A model generated the notes under the pieces. The model was not told where the DNA came from. It searched no databases and saw only the letters and a list, made by a program, of their open reading frames with translations. Below are positions 49,088 through 57,827 of a stretch of 64,000 nt of DNA, one piece after another. Source of the stretch: LMUY01 sp965199095 (GTDB lineage Bacteria > Pseudomonadota > Alphaproteobacteria > Acetobacterales > Acetobacteraceae). Positions within the stretch are counted from its first letter, which is position 1, and the number at the start of each line of letters is the position of its first letter. Position numbers and translations under genes: made by a program. The stretch covers positions 151,869 to 215,868 of the forward strand of contig CBDAQM010000005.1 in assembly GCA_965199095.1 (NCBI GenBank), in the 5' to 3' direction.

Positions 49088-49833
49088 GCATCGCGCTCGT
49101 CACGGGCGCGACGGCAGGGTTCGGCGAGGCCATCACCCGCAGGCTCGTCCGCGATGGCCACACGGTCATCGCGACCGGCCGCCGGAAGGATCGGCTCGAC
49201 GCGCTGGCCGCCGGGTTGGGCGGCGCCGTGCTGGCCTTCCAGCTTGATGTGACCGACGCAGTTGCGGTGGCGGCGCTGCCCGGCAGCCTGCCCGCCGGTT
49301 GGGCCGAGGTCGATATCCTCGTCAACAATGCCGGGTTGGCCCTTGGACTGGCGCCGGCATGGCAGGCGAGCTTGTCTGATTGGGACACCATGGTCGCGAC
49401 CAACATTACGGGGCTGATCGGCATGACCCGCGCGCTGTTGCCCGGCATGGTGGACCGCAACCGCGGCTATGTGATCAATCTGGGCAGCACGGCCGGCAGC
49501 TATCCGTATCCGGGCGGGCACGTGTATGGGTCCAGCAAGGCGTTCGTCAGCCATTTTACGTTGAACCTGAAATCCGATCTGATCGGCACGAACGTCCGGG
49601 TCACGAGCGTGGAGCCCGGATTGGTCGGGGGCACCGAGTTCAGCAGCGTTCGGTTCGGCGGGGATGCCGACAAGGCTGCCGGCGTCTATAATGGCACCAC
49701 GCCCTTGACCGCCGAAGATATCGCGGAGACCGTGGGCTGGCTGGTCAGCCTGCCGGAGCACGTGAACATCAACCGGCTGGAAATGATGCCGACCTGTCAG
49801 GCCCCTGGCCCGTTGGCCGTCAAGCGCAGCTAA
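49084..49833 (+). CDS. SDR-family NADP oxidoreductase (YdfG-like)
   Basis: A 249-residue classical short-chain dehydrogenase: TGATAGFGEAITRRL glycine motif, VNNAGLALGLAPA, catalytic Ser in INLGSTAGSYPYPGG and YGSSKAF (Tyr-x-x-x-Lys). HVNINRLEMMPTCQ near the end is typical of YdfG, a 3-hydroxy acid/serine dehydrogenase. A GTG start overlaps the ohr stop. The 3' end overlaps the convergent radC by four bases. Confidence 0.9.
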   Translation: MSIALVTGATAGFGEAITRRLVRDGHTVIATGRRKDRLDALAAGLGGAVLAFQLDVTDAVAVAALPGSLPAGWAEVDILVNNAGLALGLAPAWQASLSDWDTMVATNITGLIGMTRALLPGMVDRNRGYVINLGSTAGSYPYPGGHVYGSSKAFVSHFTLNLKSDLIGTNVRVTSVEPGLVGGTEFSSVRFGGDADKAAGVYNGTTPLTAEDIAETVGWLVSLPEHVNINRLEMMPTCQAPGPLAVKRS

Positions 49834-50549
49834 GCTCCGATCAAGCCCTCCTGGCGTAGGCTGCGCCAGGTGCCGTTGCCGACGATGATGTGGTCGTGCA
49901 GCACCACGTCGACGGTCATGAGCGCCCGTTTGATCGACGTAGTGGTTTGCAGGTCGAGTGTCGAGGGCTGCGGGTCGCCGCTGGGATGGTTGTGGACCAG
50001 GATCAACGCGGTGGCATGCAGCTCCAGGGCGCGCTTGGCCACTTCGCGTGGGTAGACCGGGGTGTGGTTCACGGTGCCCCGCGCCTGCGCCTCATCGGCG
50101 AGCAACCGGTTCTTGCCATCCAGAAACAGGATGCGGAATTGCTCCACGCGCTCGCGCGCCAGTTGCGCGTTCAGGTAGCCCAGCAAGGCGTCCCAGTTGG
50201 AGAGGATCGGCCTCTCCTGAAGCTCCGACCGCATCAAGCGCAACGCGGCAGCCTGCACGGTCTTGAGCGCTGCACTGCCCGCATCCCCCATCCCGTCGAC
50301 GCCGCGCAACTCCGCGAGCGGCGCAGCGATGGCGTTTGCGAAGGAACCGAAACGCGACAGCAGGCTGCGGGCGATCGGCTTGGTGTCGCGTCGGGGCAAC
50401 GCCAGGAACAGCACGAGTTCAAGGAGTTCGTGGTCCGCCACGCTCTCGGGACCACTCGTCAGCAGGCGTTGCCGAAGTCGGTGGCGATGACCCTCGGCGC
50501 TCATGGGCGACGGGGGCACAGGGTCAGGGCCGCGGGGTAAGTTACCCAT
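49830..50549 (-). CDS. radC: RadC-family JAMM/MPN+ protein
   Basis: A 239-residue protein with an N-terminal helix-hairpin-helix region (HELLELVLFLALPRRDTKPIARSLL) and a C-terminal JAMM metalloprotease-like domain. The metal ligands are in ALILVHNHPSGDPQPSTLD (His-x-His ... Asp), with the catalytic Glu possibly in YPREVAKRALEL. The ATG at 50549 (MGNLPRGPD) is preferred; a 17-residue longer start exists at 50600. RadC function remains uncertain despite its historic DNA-repair name. Confidence 0.92.
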   Translation of the reverse strand: MGNLPRGPDPVPPSPMSAEGHRHRLRQRLLTSGPESVADHELLELVLFLALPRRDTKPIARSLLSRFGSFANAIAAPLAELRGVDGMGDAGSAALKTVQAAALRLMRSELQERPILSNWDALLGYLNAQLARERVEQFRILFLDGKNRLLADEAQARGTVNHTPVYPREVAKRALELHATALILVHNHPSGDPQPSTLDLQTTTSIKRALMTVDVVLHDHIIVGNGTWRSLRQEGLIGA

Positions 50550-50642
50550 GGCCAAACGATGACACGGCAGGCGGTGGATCAGCAAGGAAGCCGGCGACAT
50601 GGCTGGACACTGCGAGTCGGCCCAGCCCGCGCGGTATTAAAA

Positions 50643-50663
50643 CCCTCTCCCTCTGGGAGAGGG
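50643..50663. repeat. Palindromic repeat, family A copy 4 (core only)
   Basis: The CCCTCTCCC / GGGAGAGGG 9-bp stem with loop TCT, without the outer CCCTCACC arms. It lies between the DUF3072 and radC genes. Confidence 0.75.
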
Positions 50664-50682
50664 AGAGAAGAGAAGGCTGCGC

Positions 50683-50910
50683 TCAGTGGTTTTTGCCGCG
50701 TCCGGTTTTTCCCTGCAGGGCGTCGATCCGCTTGGATGCGGCCGCCTTGCTGAGGGAGGGGTCGAATTCCTCGCCCGCCTCCTCGCACAACGTCTTGAGG
50801 TAGGAGGCCTGGGCGCCCGTCATCGTCTCATCGCCAGTCGTCCAATTATCCGGGTCCTTGACGGTGTTGGAGGGGAGGTCGTCATCGGGTGTTTTCGGGT
50901 TCGTGCTCAT
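50683..50910 (-). CDS. DUF3072 family small protein
   Basis: A 75-residue hydrophilic protein beginning MSTNPKTPDDDLPSNTVKDP and containing GAQASYLKTLCEEAGEEFDPSLSKAAASKRIDALQ, typical of DUF3072. The helical second half ends with basic GKTGRGKNH. Function is unknown. The ATG at 50910 was chosen over a frame reaching 50946. Confidence 0.82.
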   Translation of the reverse strand: MSTNPKTPDDDLPSNTVKDPDNWTTGDETMTGAQASYLKTLCEEAGEEFDPSLSKAAASKRIDALQGKTGRGKNH

Positions 50911-50974
50911 GCCACAACAACGCCCATGTGCATGATCTGTTCCCACACGTCGCAGCCATGGGCTTGATAAAGTC

Positions 50975-52012
<1,038 letters not shown>

Positions 52013-52141
52013 CCAATGATCCCCTACTGCCGCGGCGTCACGCCATGCCGCAATCCTGCGCACGCCGGGCTAGCCGCCGCAACCCGGCCAGCGAAGCGCC
52101 GGCGCGGGACGAACCATAGGCTTTGTGCGATCCGACCACAA

Positions 52142-52156
52142 GAACAAAACATGATC
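52142..52156. promoter_or_regulatory. Possible alphaproteobacterial LexA box upstream of recA
   Basis: GAAC - 7 bases - GATC on the plus strand, i.e. GATC-N7-GTTC reading toward recA. The alphaproteobacterial box is GTTC-N7-GTTC, and GTTC/GATC variants are known, so this has one deviation. It lies about 130 bases before the recA start. Confidence 0.35.
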
Positions 52157-52172
52157 GCGCGGCAACAGGCGT

Positions 52173-53840
52173 TCACTGCTGCAGGGCGCGTTCCTTCACC
52201 ACGGCCAGCATCGTCTTCAGCGTATAGGGCTTCGGCAGGAACGCGATGTCCTCCGCCGCCAGGTCGCCGCGCACCGCCTCCTCCGCGTAGCCGGAGGCCA
52301 GGATCGCCGGCAGGCCGGGTTGCCGCGAACGCAACGCGCGCACCAGGGCCGGCCCGTCCATGCCAGGCATCACCACGTCCGACAGCACGGCCGACAGCAT
52401 CGCCCCATCCGCTTGCTCGTCCAGCAGGGCCATGGCCGCCTCCCCCGACTCGGCGCTCAACACCGTCCAGCCCTCTTTGGTCAACGCGCGCGCAGCCAAC
52501 CGCCGCACCCCATCCTCGTCATCGACGAGCAGGACCGTCCGGCCTCCCGGCGCCTGCGCCGGCGTCGCTTCCACCAGCTGTTCCGATTGAGGAGCCGCCA
52601 GGACGAGCGGTTTGGTCGCCGGCAGCTTGGGGATGGCCATCGCGTCACCGTCATGGCGGGGCAGGTAGATCCGGATGCGCGTGCCCTTGCCCAGCAGGCT
52701 GTCGACCGCCAGGAAACCGTCCGACTGGCGGATGATGCCGTGCACGGTGGACAATCCCAGGCCGCTGCCGCCGCGCTCGCGCCGTGTGGTGAAGAACGGG
52801 TCGAAGATGCGGGGCAGCACTTCGGGCGGGATGCCGGTGCCGGTATCCTGCACCTCCACCATCACGTAGCGGCCGGGCGGGATCGTCTCCTCGCCGCGGA
52901 TCAGCGCGCGGTACAGCGTGATGTGCCCGGTGCGCAGCGTCAGTTGGCCGCCCTCCGCCATCGCGTCGCGCGCGTTCACCGCCAGGTTGACCAGCACCTG
53001 GTCCAACTGCGTCGGGTCCACCCGCACGGTGCGGCCGGGATGCTCCAGCTCCAGCTCCAGCCGGATGGTGCTGCCCAGCAGGCGGCGCAGCAGGCCGGTC
53101 AGGTTCTCCACCGCGTCGTTGATCGACACGGCGCGGGGCTGCAGCGTCTGCTGGCGCCCGAACGCCAGGAGCTGGCGCACCAGCGCCGCCCCGCGCCCGG
53201 CGCTGGTGCGGATTTGCTCCAAATCCTCCACCGTCTCGGCGCCGGGCAGGCCGCGGGCCAGCGCCTCGTCCGCCGCACCGATGATCGCCGTCAGCAAATT
53301 GTTGAAGTCGTGCGCGATCCCCCCGGCAAGCTGCCCCACCGCCTGCAGCTTCTGGCTCTGCGCCAGTTGCGCCTCCAGCCGCTTCTGCGCCGAGATGTCG
53401 GTCAGTTGCAGGACCGCGCCGCTGACGCTCTCATCGGCCTCGCGCAGCGCGACCGCGGAGATCTCCACCGTCTGCTCCGACACGCCGCCCTTGCCGCGCA
53501 GGATCGTCGTGAAGGCGCGCGGCGGCCGGCGGCCTTGCAGCGCGGGCGACAGCTCCTCCCACACCTCATCATGCCGTTGCTGGCAGAAGATGTTCTGCAC
53601 CGGCTGGCCGGCGGACAGGTCGCATTCGCGGTCCACCATCCGCCGCAGGGCCTCGTTCACCCGGATCAGCTTGCCCGACTGGTCGACGATGGCGATGCCG
53701 ACCGAGGCCTCCTGCACCAGGACCTGGAGCATGTCGTCCAGCGGACCGGCCAGCCGCTCGATCAGCTTGCGCGGGCGCGGCTTGCTGCGGGACCACGGCC
53801 AGTCCCAGCGTCGTGGCGCGAACACGGTCGTGGCGCTCAT
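52173..53840 (-). CDS. cckA: Hybrid sensor histidine kinase, CckA-like, without membrane segments
   Basis: A 555-residue kinase: one PAS domain (residues about 35-150, ASVGIAIVDQSGKLIRVNEALRRM), HisKA with the phosphoacceptor His in GGIAHDFNNLLTAIIG near residue 174, HATPase with VNARDAMAEGG, DTGTGIPPEVLPRIFDPFFTT and GGSGLGLSTVHG, and a C-terminal receiver with Asp in LSDVVMPGMDG near residue 488. The GGIAHDFNNLL box and receiver match CckA, the cell-cycle kinase. Its ATG overlaps the flhB stop (ATGA). Confidence 0.88.
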   Translation of the reverse strand: MSATTVFAPRRWDWPWSRSKPRPRKLIERLAGPLDDMLQVLVQEASVGIAIVDQSGKLIRVNEALRRMVDRECDLSAGQPVQNIFCQQRHDEVWEELSPALQGRRPPRAFTTILRGKGGVSEQTVEISAVALREADESVSGAVLQLTDISAQKRLEAQLAQSQKLQAVGQLAGGIAHDFNNLLTAIIGAADEALARGLPGAETVEDLEQIRTSAGRGAALVRQLLAFGRQQTLQPRAVSINDAVENLTGLLRRLLGSTIRLELELEHPGRTVRVDPTQLDQVLVNLAVNARDAMAEGGQLTLRTGHITLYRALIRGEETIPPGRYVMVEVQDTGTGIPPEVLPRIFDPFFTTRRERGGSGLGLSTVHGIIRQSDGFLAVDSLLGKGTRIRIYLPRHDGDAMAIPKLPATKPLVLAAPQSEQLVEATPAQAPGGRTVLLVDDEDGVRRLAARALTKEGWTVLSAESGEAAMALLDEQADGAMLSAVLSDVVMPGMDGPALVRALRSRQPGLPAILASGYAEEAVRGDLAAEDIAFLPKPYTLKTMLAVVKERALQQ

Positions 53841-54883
53841 CGGCGGGGCCGACCGCGCAGGCGCCAGACATAGGCGATCACCTCTGCCACCACCTTGAAA
53901 TGCTCCGCAGGGATTTCAGCATCCACCTCAACCTTATACAGCGCACGCGCCAAGGGCGGATTGGCCACCAGGGGCACCCGATGCTCCCGCGCCACCTCGC
54001 GGATACGCGCCGCCACGTCGTCGACGCCTTTTGCCACCACGCGCGGCGCACCGCCCTTCTCGCGGTCATACAAGAGCGCGATAGCGTAATGGGTCGGGTT
54101 CGTCACCACCACCGTCGCCGTCGGCACCGCCGCCATCATCCGCTTGCGCGCGCGGGACATGCGGATCTGCCGCAGCCGCTGCTTGATCTGCGGGTTGCCG
54201 TCGGCCTCCTTGGCCTCCTGCCGGACGTCTTCCTTGCTCATGCGCAGGTCTTGGGCATGCTTGTGGCGGACCCACCACACATCGGCGCCGGCGATCACGA
54301 GCTGCGCGCCCAGCAGCGTCATCGCGAGTTGCAGGATCAGGTGCAGGATGTGGTCGGCCAACTGGTCCGGCAGCCACATGGGGGCGCTGCCGATGGTCAG
54401 CACGCCGGCGGCCATGACGTGGTAGGCGGCAAAGCCCAGCACGGCGAGCTTGACGATGGACTTGCCGGCCTCCACCAGCCCGCGCATCCCGAAAATCCGC
54501 TTCAGCCCGCGCATCGGGTTCAGCCGCAGCAAATCCGGCATGAGCGTCTCCGGCCGCAGCACCAGGCCGGTTTGCAGCAGCGTGGCCGCGACTGAGGCGG
54601 CCAGCACCCCCAGGACCAGCGGCGCCGCCACCAGGGCGAAGGCCAGCAAAGCCTGCATCATCACGGCCGCCAAGTCAGGCCGCGAGGACACGTCCAACAT
54701 CGGGACCAGACGATGGGTGATGCCATGCCCCATCGAGGATCCCAGCATCGACAGCATCAGCGTCACCACGCCCAGCCCCGCCAAAGCGGGCACCTCGCGG
54801 GAGACGGCGACGTTGCCTTCGGACCGGGCGCGGTCCAGCCGCCGTTGGCTGGCGGCCTCCGTCCGGTCTTCGCCCTCCGCCAC
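53837..54883 (-). CDS. flhB: Flagellar export apparatus protein FlhB
   Basis: A 348-residue substrate-specificity switch of the flagellar type III export gate: four hydrophobic segments in the N-terminal half, then the cytoplasmic domain with the self-cleavage motif NPTH in VVVTNPTHYAIALLYD near residue 263. The N-terminal AEGEDRTEAASQRRLDRARSEGNV is typical. It lies three bases after the fliR stop and is coupled to cckA by an ATGA overlap. Confidence 0.96.
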   Translation of the reverse strand: MAEGEDRTEAASQRRLDRARSEGNVAVSREVPALAGLGVVTLMLSMLGSSMGHGITHRLVPMLDVSSRPDLAAVMMQALLAFALVAAPLVLGVLAASVAATLLQTGLVLRPETLMPDLLRLNPMRGLKRIFGMRGLVEAGKSIVKLAVLGFAAYHVMAAGVLTIGSAPMWLPDQLADHILHLILQLAMTLLGAQLVIAGADVWWVRHKHAQDLRMSKEDVRQEAKEADGNPQIKQRLRQIRMSRARKRMMAAVPTATVVVTNPTHYAIALLYDREKGGAPRVVAKGVDDVAARIREVAREHRVPLVANPPLARALYKVEVDAEIPAEHFKVVAEVIAYVWRLRGRPRR

Positions 54884-54886
54884 CTG

Positions 54887-55663
54887 CTATAAACCCGGCA
54901 GCGCGCTGAAGCTCTCGCGCGCGGTCCCGACCCATATCTCGGCCAGGCTGGTCACCAGGATGGCCAGCAGCGCCAGGCCGCCGATCACCTGGCCGGGCAA
55001 GGCGGCGAAATAGATTTGCAGTTGCGGGATCAGGCGGGACAGCAGTCCCAGCGCCGCCTGCCAGACCATGCTGGCGATGACGAAGGGCGAGGCCAGCCGC
55101 AGGGCAAGGCCGAACGCCGTCGACACCGCGCCGACCGCTGCCTCCAACCCGTCCGTGACCGGCAGCAGATGGCCCAGCGGCACCAGGCTGTAGCTGCCGC
55201 ACAGCGCCGCCACCGGCAACGCCCACAGGCCGGTCCCGAGCACCAGCACGGGCACGGCCAGGGAGAACAGCCGCATGATCACGCTACTCTGCCCGAGCAC
55301 CGGGTCCGGCAGGACCACGCTGGTCAATCCCAGCATGAGGGAGATGATCTGCCCGGCCATTGGCAGCGCCATGGCGATGCAGCGGGCCAGCCAGCCCAGC
55401 ACCAGGCCGCACATCAGCTCCGCCGCTGCCATGGCCGCCATCGGCCAGACACCCGGCGGCGACACCGTCGCGACGCCGGGCAGCACCAGCACGACCAGCC
55501 CCAGCGACAGGCCGACACGCAGCATCGGCGGCGGCTCCGCCTCGCCCAGGCCGGGCAGCAGCATCACCGCGGCGCCGACGCGGCACAGCACCAGCATGAA
55601 GGTGAAGGCCCAGGCCGGCAGCGCGGCCAGCATCGCCGCCGTATCGGACACGGCGGCGTTCAT
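54887..55663 (-). CDS. fliR: Flagellar export apparatus protein FliR
   Basis: A 258-residue integral membrane protein of the export gate, with about six hydrophobic helices: WAFTFMLVLCRVGAAVMLLPGLGE, VLPGVATV and MLGLTSVVLPDPVLGQSS followed by LPVTDGLE. The length and order (fliQ-fliR-flhB) match the family. The start overlaps the fliQ stop by one base. Confidence 0.93.
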   Translation of the reverse strand: MNAAVSDTAAMLAALPAWAFTFMLVLCRVGAAVMLLPGLGEAEPPPMLRVGLSLGLVVLVLPGVATVSPPGVWPMAAMAAAELMCGLVLGWLARCIAMALPMAGQIISLMLGLTSVVLPDPVLGQSSVIMRLFSLAVPVLVLGTGLWALPVAALCGSYSLVPLGHLLPVTDGLEAAVGAVSTAFGLALRLASPFVIASMVWQAALGLLSRLIPQLQIYFAALPGQVIGGLALLAILVTSLAEIWVGTARESFSALPGL

Positions 55664-55935
55664 TACTGTCCGCCGATGGTGATGAGCTGGTCGAACAATC
55701 CCTGGGTATAATCGGTAAGGGTCGCGAGCATGAATGGCCCGGTCAGCGCCAGCGTGCCGATGATCACCAGCGCCTTGGGCACGAATGTCAGCGTCGCCTC
55801 GTTGATCTGGGTGACCGCCTGCACCAGCGCCATGAACACGCCGACCACCATCGCTGCGATCAACGCCGGGCCACCCATTTTGAGTACGACCACCACCGTT
55901 GCGCGCAGCGCCGCACCAACCTCGCCTTCGCCCAT
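55663..55935 (-). CDS. fliQ: Flagellar export apparatus protein FliQ
   Basis: A 90-residue protein with two transmembrane helices: GPALIAAMVVGVFMALVQAVTQINEATLTFVPKALVIIGTL, the FliQ hallmark, then GPFMLATLTDYTQGLF. FliQ forms the helical export gate with FliP and FliR. A 65-base gap holding a palindromic repeat separates it from fliE. Confidence 0.94.
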   Translation of the reverse strand: MGEGEVGAALRATVVVVLKMGGPALIAAMVVGVFMALVQAVTQINEATLTFVPKALVIIGTLALTGPFMLATLTDYTQGLFDQLITIGGQ

Positions 55936-55955
55936 GCCCGTCTCCGTTTTAGATC

Positions 55956-56003
55956 GGGCAGTTTCATCCGTCAGACCGTTTTGGCCTGACTGAAACCGCC
56001 CTA
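55956..56003. repeat. Palindromic repeat, family B copy 2
   Basis: GGGC[A]GTTTCA(TCC)GTCAGACC and GGCCTGACTGAAACCGCCC form an imperfect hairpin with a TTTT loop. It matches the architecture of copy 1 at 533-579. The right arm's CTAG includes the stop codon of fliE, so the repeat overlaps the end of that gene. Confidence 0.7.
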
Positions 56004-56309
56004 GATCGGCATTTTCATGATATCCTGGTAGGCCTGCACCACCCGGTCGCGGATGGCGGAGGTCGTCTGCAACGCAAGCTCGGCCCGGTTCACCGCCGAC
56101 ACGACGTCGGTCAGGTTGCCGGTGCCGGAAATGGCCTCCGCGCTTTTCGCGTCGGCCTCGTGCCCGCTATCCACCACGCCCTGCAAAGCCTGGGTCAGCG
56201 CGTTGCCGAACCCCTCCAGGCTCGCCGGCTGCCCGGCATCCGCGCGGCCATACGCATCGGCGGCGCTCGCCGCGGAGACCGACACGCGTGGCAGCGCCGG
56301 GACGCTCAT
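56001..56309 (-). CDS. fliE: Flagellar hook-basal body complex protein FliE
   Basis: A 102-residue proximal rod/MS-ring adaptor. SLEGFGNALTQALQGVVDSGHEADAKS and the C-terminal VVSAVNRAELALQTTSAIRDRVVQAYQDIMKMPI are the FliE signature. The ATG overlaps the flgC stop (ATGA). Its stop codon lies within a palindromic repeat. Confidence 0.95.
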   Translation of the reverse strand: MSVPALPRVSVSAASAADAYGRADAGQPASLEGFGNALTQALQGVVDSGHEADAKSAEAISGTGNLTDVVSAVNRAELALQTTSAIRDRVVQAYQDIMKMPI

Positions 56310-56713
56310 TTCAGCAGGTCGACGGCGCGCGTCAGCATGGAGCGTGTCACCTCCATGACATTCAGGTTGGCGCTGAACGACCGCTGCGCCTCCCGCATGT
56401 CCATCACCTCGACGAAGCTGTTGACGTTCGGCGTGTGGACATAGCCCTGCGCATCGGCCGCCGGATGCGACGGATCATACCGCTTCGGGAATTCCGACTT
56501 GTCGGTGCCGATATCCTTCACGCTGACCGTCTCCGCCCCGAGCGTGTTGTCCATCTTCTGCTGGAAGGTGATGGTCTTGCGGCGATAGGGAGCGGCGCCC
56601 GGCGTGTCGCCGGTGGTGTCCTGGTTGGCCAGGTTCTCCGCGATCACGCGCAGCCGCGTGCTTTGCGCGTCCATCCCGCGGGCGGAGATCGTGAGTGCCT
56701 TGGTGAGGTCCAT
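56306..56713 (-). CDS. flgC: Flagellar basal-body rod protein FlgC
   Basis: A 135-residue rod protein: N-terminal ALTISARGMDAQSTRLRVIAENLANQDT, the bb-rod motif, and C-terminal NVNSFVEVMDMREAQRSFSANLNVMEVTRSMLTRAVDLL. The length matches FlgC. It is nine bases after the flgB stop and overlaps fliE. Confidence 0.96.
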   Translation of the reverse strand: MDLTKALTISARGMDAQSTRLRVIAENLANQDTTGDTPGAAPYRRKTITFQQKMDNTLGAETVSVKDIGTDKSEFPKRYDPSHPAADAQGYVHTPNVNSFVEVMDMREAQRSFSANLNVMEVTRSMLTRAVDLLK

Positions 56714-56721
56714 GCTGGCTC

Positions 56722-57102
56722 CTACTTGCCGATTGCGGTGCGGAACAGGCCCAAGTATTTGTGGTAGAGGGCGGTCACCAGATTATGGGCGTTGTCCGTG
56801 TCGGCGACCTTCGTGAGCTGATCCTCGACCGACACCGCATTGCCGTCCGGCGCGCGCTCCGCCGGGCGTAGCAGCGGATCGGTGCGCCCGACCGAAGTGG
56901 CGCCGGTGAGATGCATCGGGTTGGTCAGCGCCAAATCCGGCAGGGCGCGCGCCAGGGTCTGCGCGAACGGCTGCAGATCCTTTGCGACGTAGCCTGGCGT
57001 GTTGGCGTTGGCGATGTTCTGCGCCAACAATCCTTGCCGTCTGTCGATCCAGGCGAGCCGCTTGTCCGCCAGGTCGAACAACCCCATCCCGTCGTTGCTC
57101 AT
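56722..57102 (-). CDS. flgB: Flagellar basal-body rod protein FlgB
   Basis: A 126-residue rod protein starting MSNDGMGLFDLADKRLAWIDRR; RQGLLAQNIANANTPGYVAKDL is the bb-rod motif, and DNAHNLVTALYHKYLGLFRTAIGK the C-terminal block. The ATG at 57102 is used; the longer frame upstream has no homology. It is the first gene of the minus-strand flagellar unit and divergent from the fliOP unit. Confidence 0.94.
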   Translation of the reverse strand: MSNDGMGLFDLADKRLAWIDRRQGLLAQNIANANTPGYVAKDLQPFAQTLARALPDLALTNPMHLTGATSVGRTDPLLRPAERAPDGNAVSVEDQLTKVADTDNAHNLVTALYHKYLGLFRTAIGK

Positions 57103-57200
57103 GACCGCAGTGTTGCGCGCGATCGTTGCCAGCGGGTTAACGCCAAGCGTTCTGCACGTTCGGCAACGCTTCGGTAATGCCTTGGGCTGATAATCCGGGC

Positions 57201-57494
57201 ATGACCAGTTCGCCCGGCCTGTTCGCCTTCGACAGCAGCGACTACGAGGCGACGGCCGTGAAGGCCGCGGTAAACATGGCCGAGGGCCTGGCGCGGACCA
57301 TCTGCATCGCCCGTCTCCTGGTGGAAAATGGCCGCACCGTCGACATGGCCGGGCTGGACCGCGGCGTCGGCCTGCTCTGCGCCAAGGCGCTGGACCTGCC
57401 GCCGGACGCCGGCCGCGGCCTGCGTCCGCAGTTGCTGATGGTCCTGGCAGAGGCAAACCAGCTCACGGAGGCGCTGCGGAACCAGGCTGCGTAA
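57201..57494 (+). CDS. Small protein of unknown function in a flagellar locus
   Basis: A 97-residue mostly helical protein: SGLFAFD-like start MTSSPGLFAFDSSDYEATAVKAAVNMAEGL, then ICIARLLVENGRTVDMAGLDRGVGLLCAKALDLPPDAG and LRPQLLMVLAEANQLTEALRNQ. There is no signal peptide or membrane segment. I recognise no family. Position between flgB and fliO suggests a flagellar or regulatory role. The ATG at 57201 was chosen because the preceding codons lack similarity or a good ribosome-binding site. Confidence 0.7.
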   Translation: MTSSPGLFAFDSSDYEATAVKAAVNMAEGLARTICIARLLVENGRTVDMAGLDRGVGLLCAKALDLPPDAGRGLRPQLLMVLAEANQLTEALRNQAA

Positions 57495-57566
57495 CGGCGA
57501 CCGCCGGGCGGCAAAAGCCGCCGGCACTTTTCCCATGCTTCTGCGGCAAAATGCCGAAAGGATGCG

Positions 57567-57827
57567 ATGACCACGAACTCCATGTTGACAGCCGTGGCGG
57601 CGCTTGCCGCTGTGCTGTTGCTGATCCTGCTGGCAGGGCGCCTGGCCCGGCTGACCCGGTTCGCCCGGCCGCGGGGTGCGGGTGGAAACCGGCTGGCCCT
57701 GCAGGACTCGCTTGCGCTCGACCCGAGGCGGCGGCTGTTGCTGGTGCAATGCGACGGCCGCAGCGTGCTGCTGCTGACCGGCCCGACCGATTGCGTCGTC
57801 GGCTGGCTGCCGGAGGCCACGCCATGA
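57567..57827 (+). CDS. fliO: Flagellar biosynthetic protein FliO
   Basis: An 86-residue protein with one N-terminal transmembrane helix (MLTAVAALAAVLLLILLAGRLA) followed by a small cytoplasmic domain: GNRLALQDSLALDPRRRLLLVQCDGRSVLLLTG, the FliO signature. FliO is a scaffold for FliP assembly. Its stop overlaps the fliP ATG (ATGA). Confidence 0.88.
   Translation: MTTNSMLTAVAALAAVLLLILLAGRLARLTRFARPRGAGGNRLALQDSLALDPRRRLLLVQCDGRSVLLLTGPTDCVVGWLPEATP

Noticed and set aside
57201..57494. FliX or FlbT as the identity of the small flagellar-locus gene
   Set aside because: Length and helical pattern do not match the motifs I know for those regulators; left unassigned.
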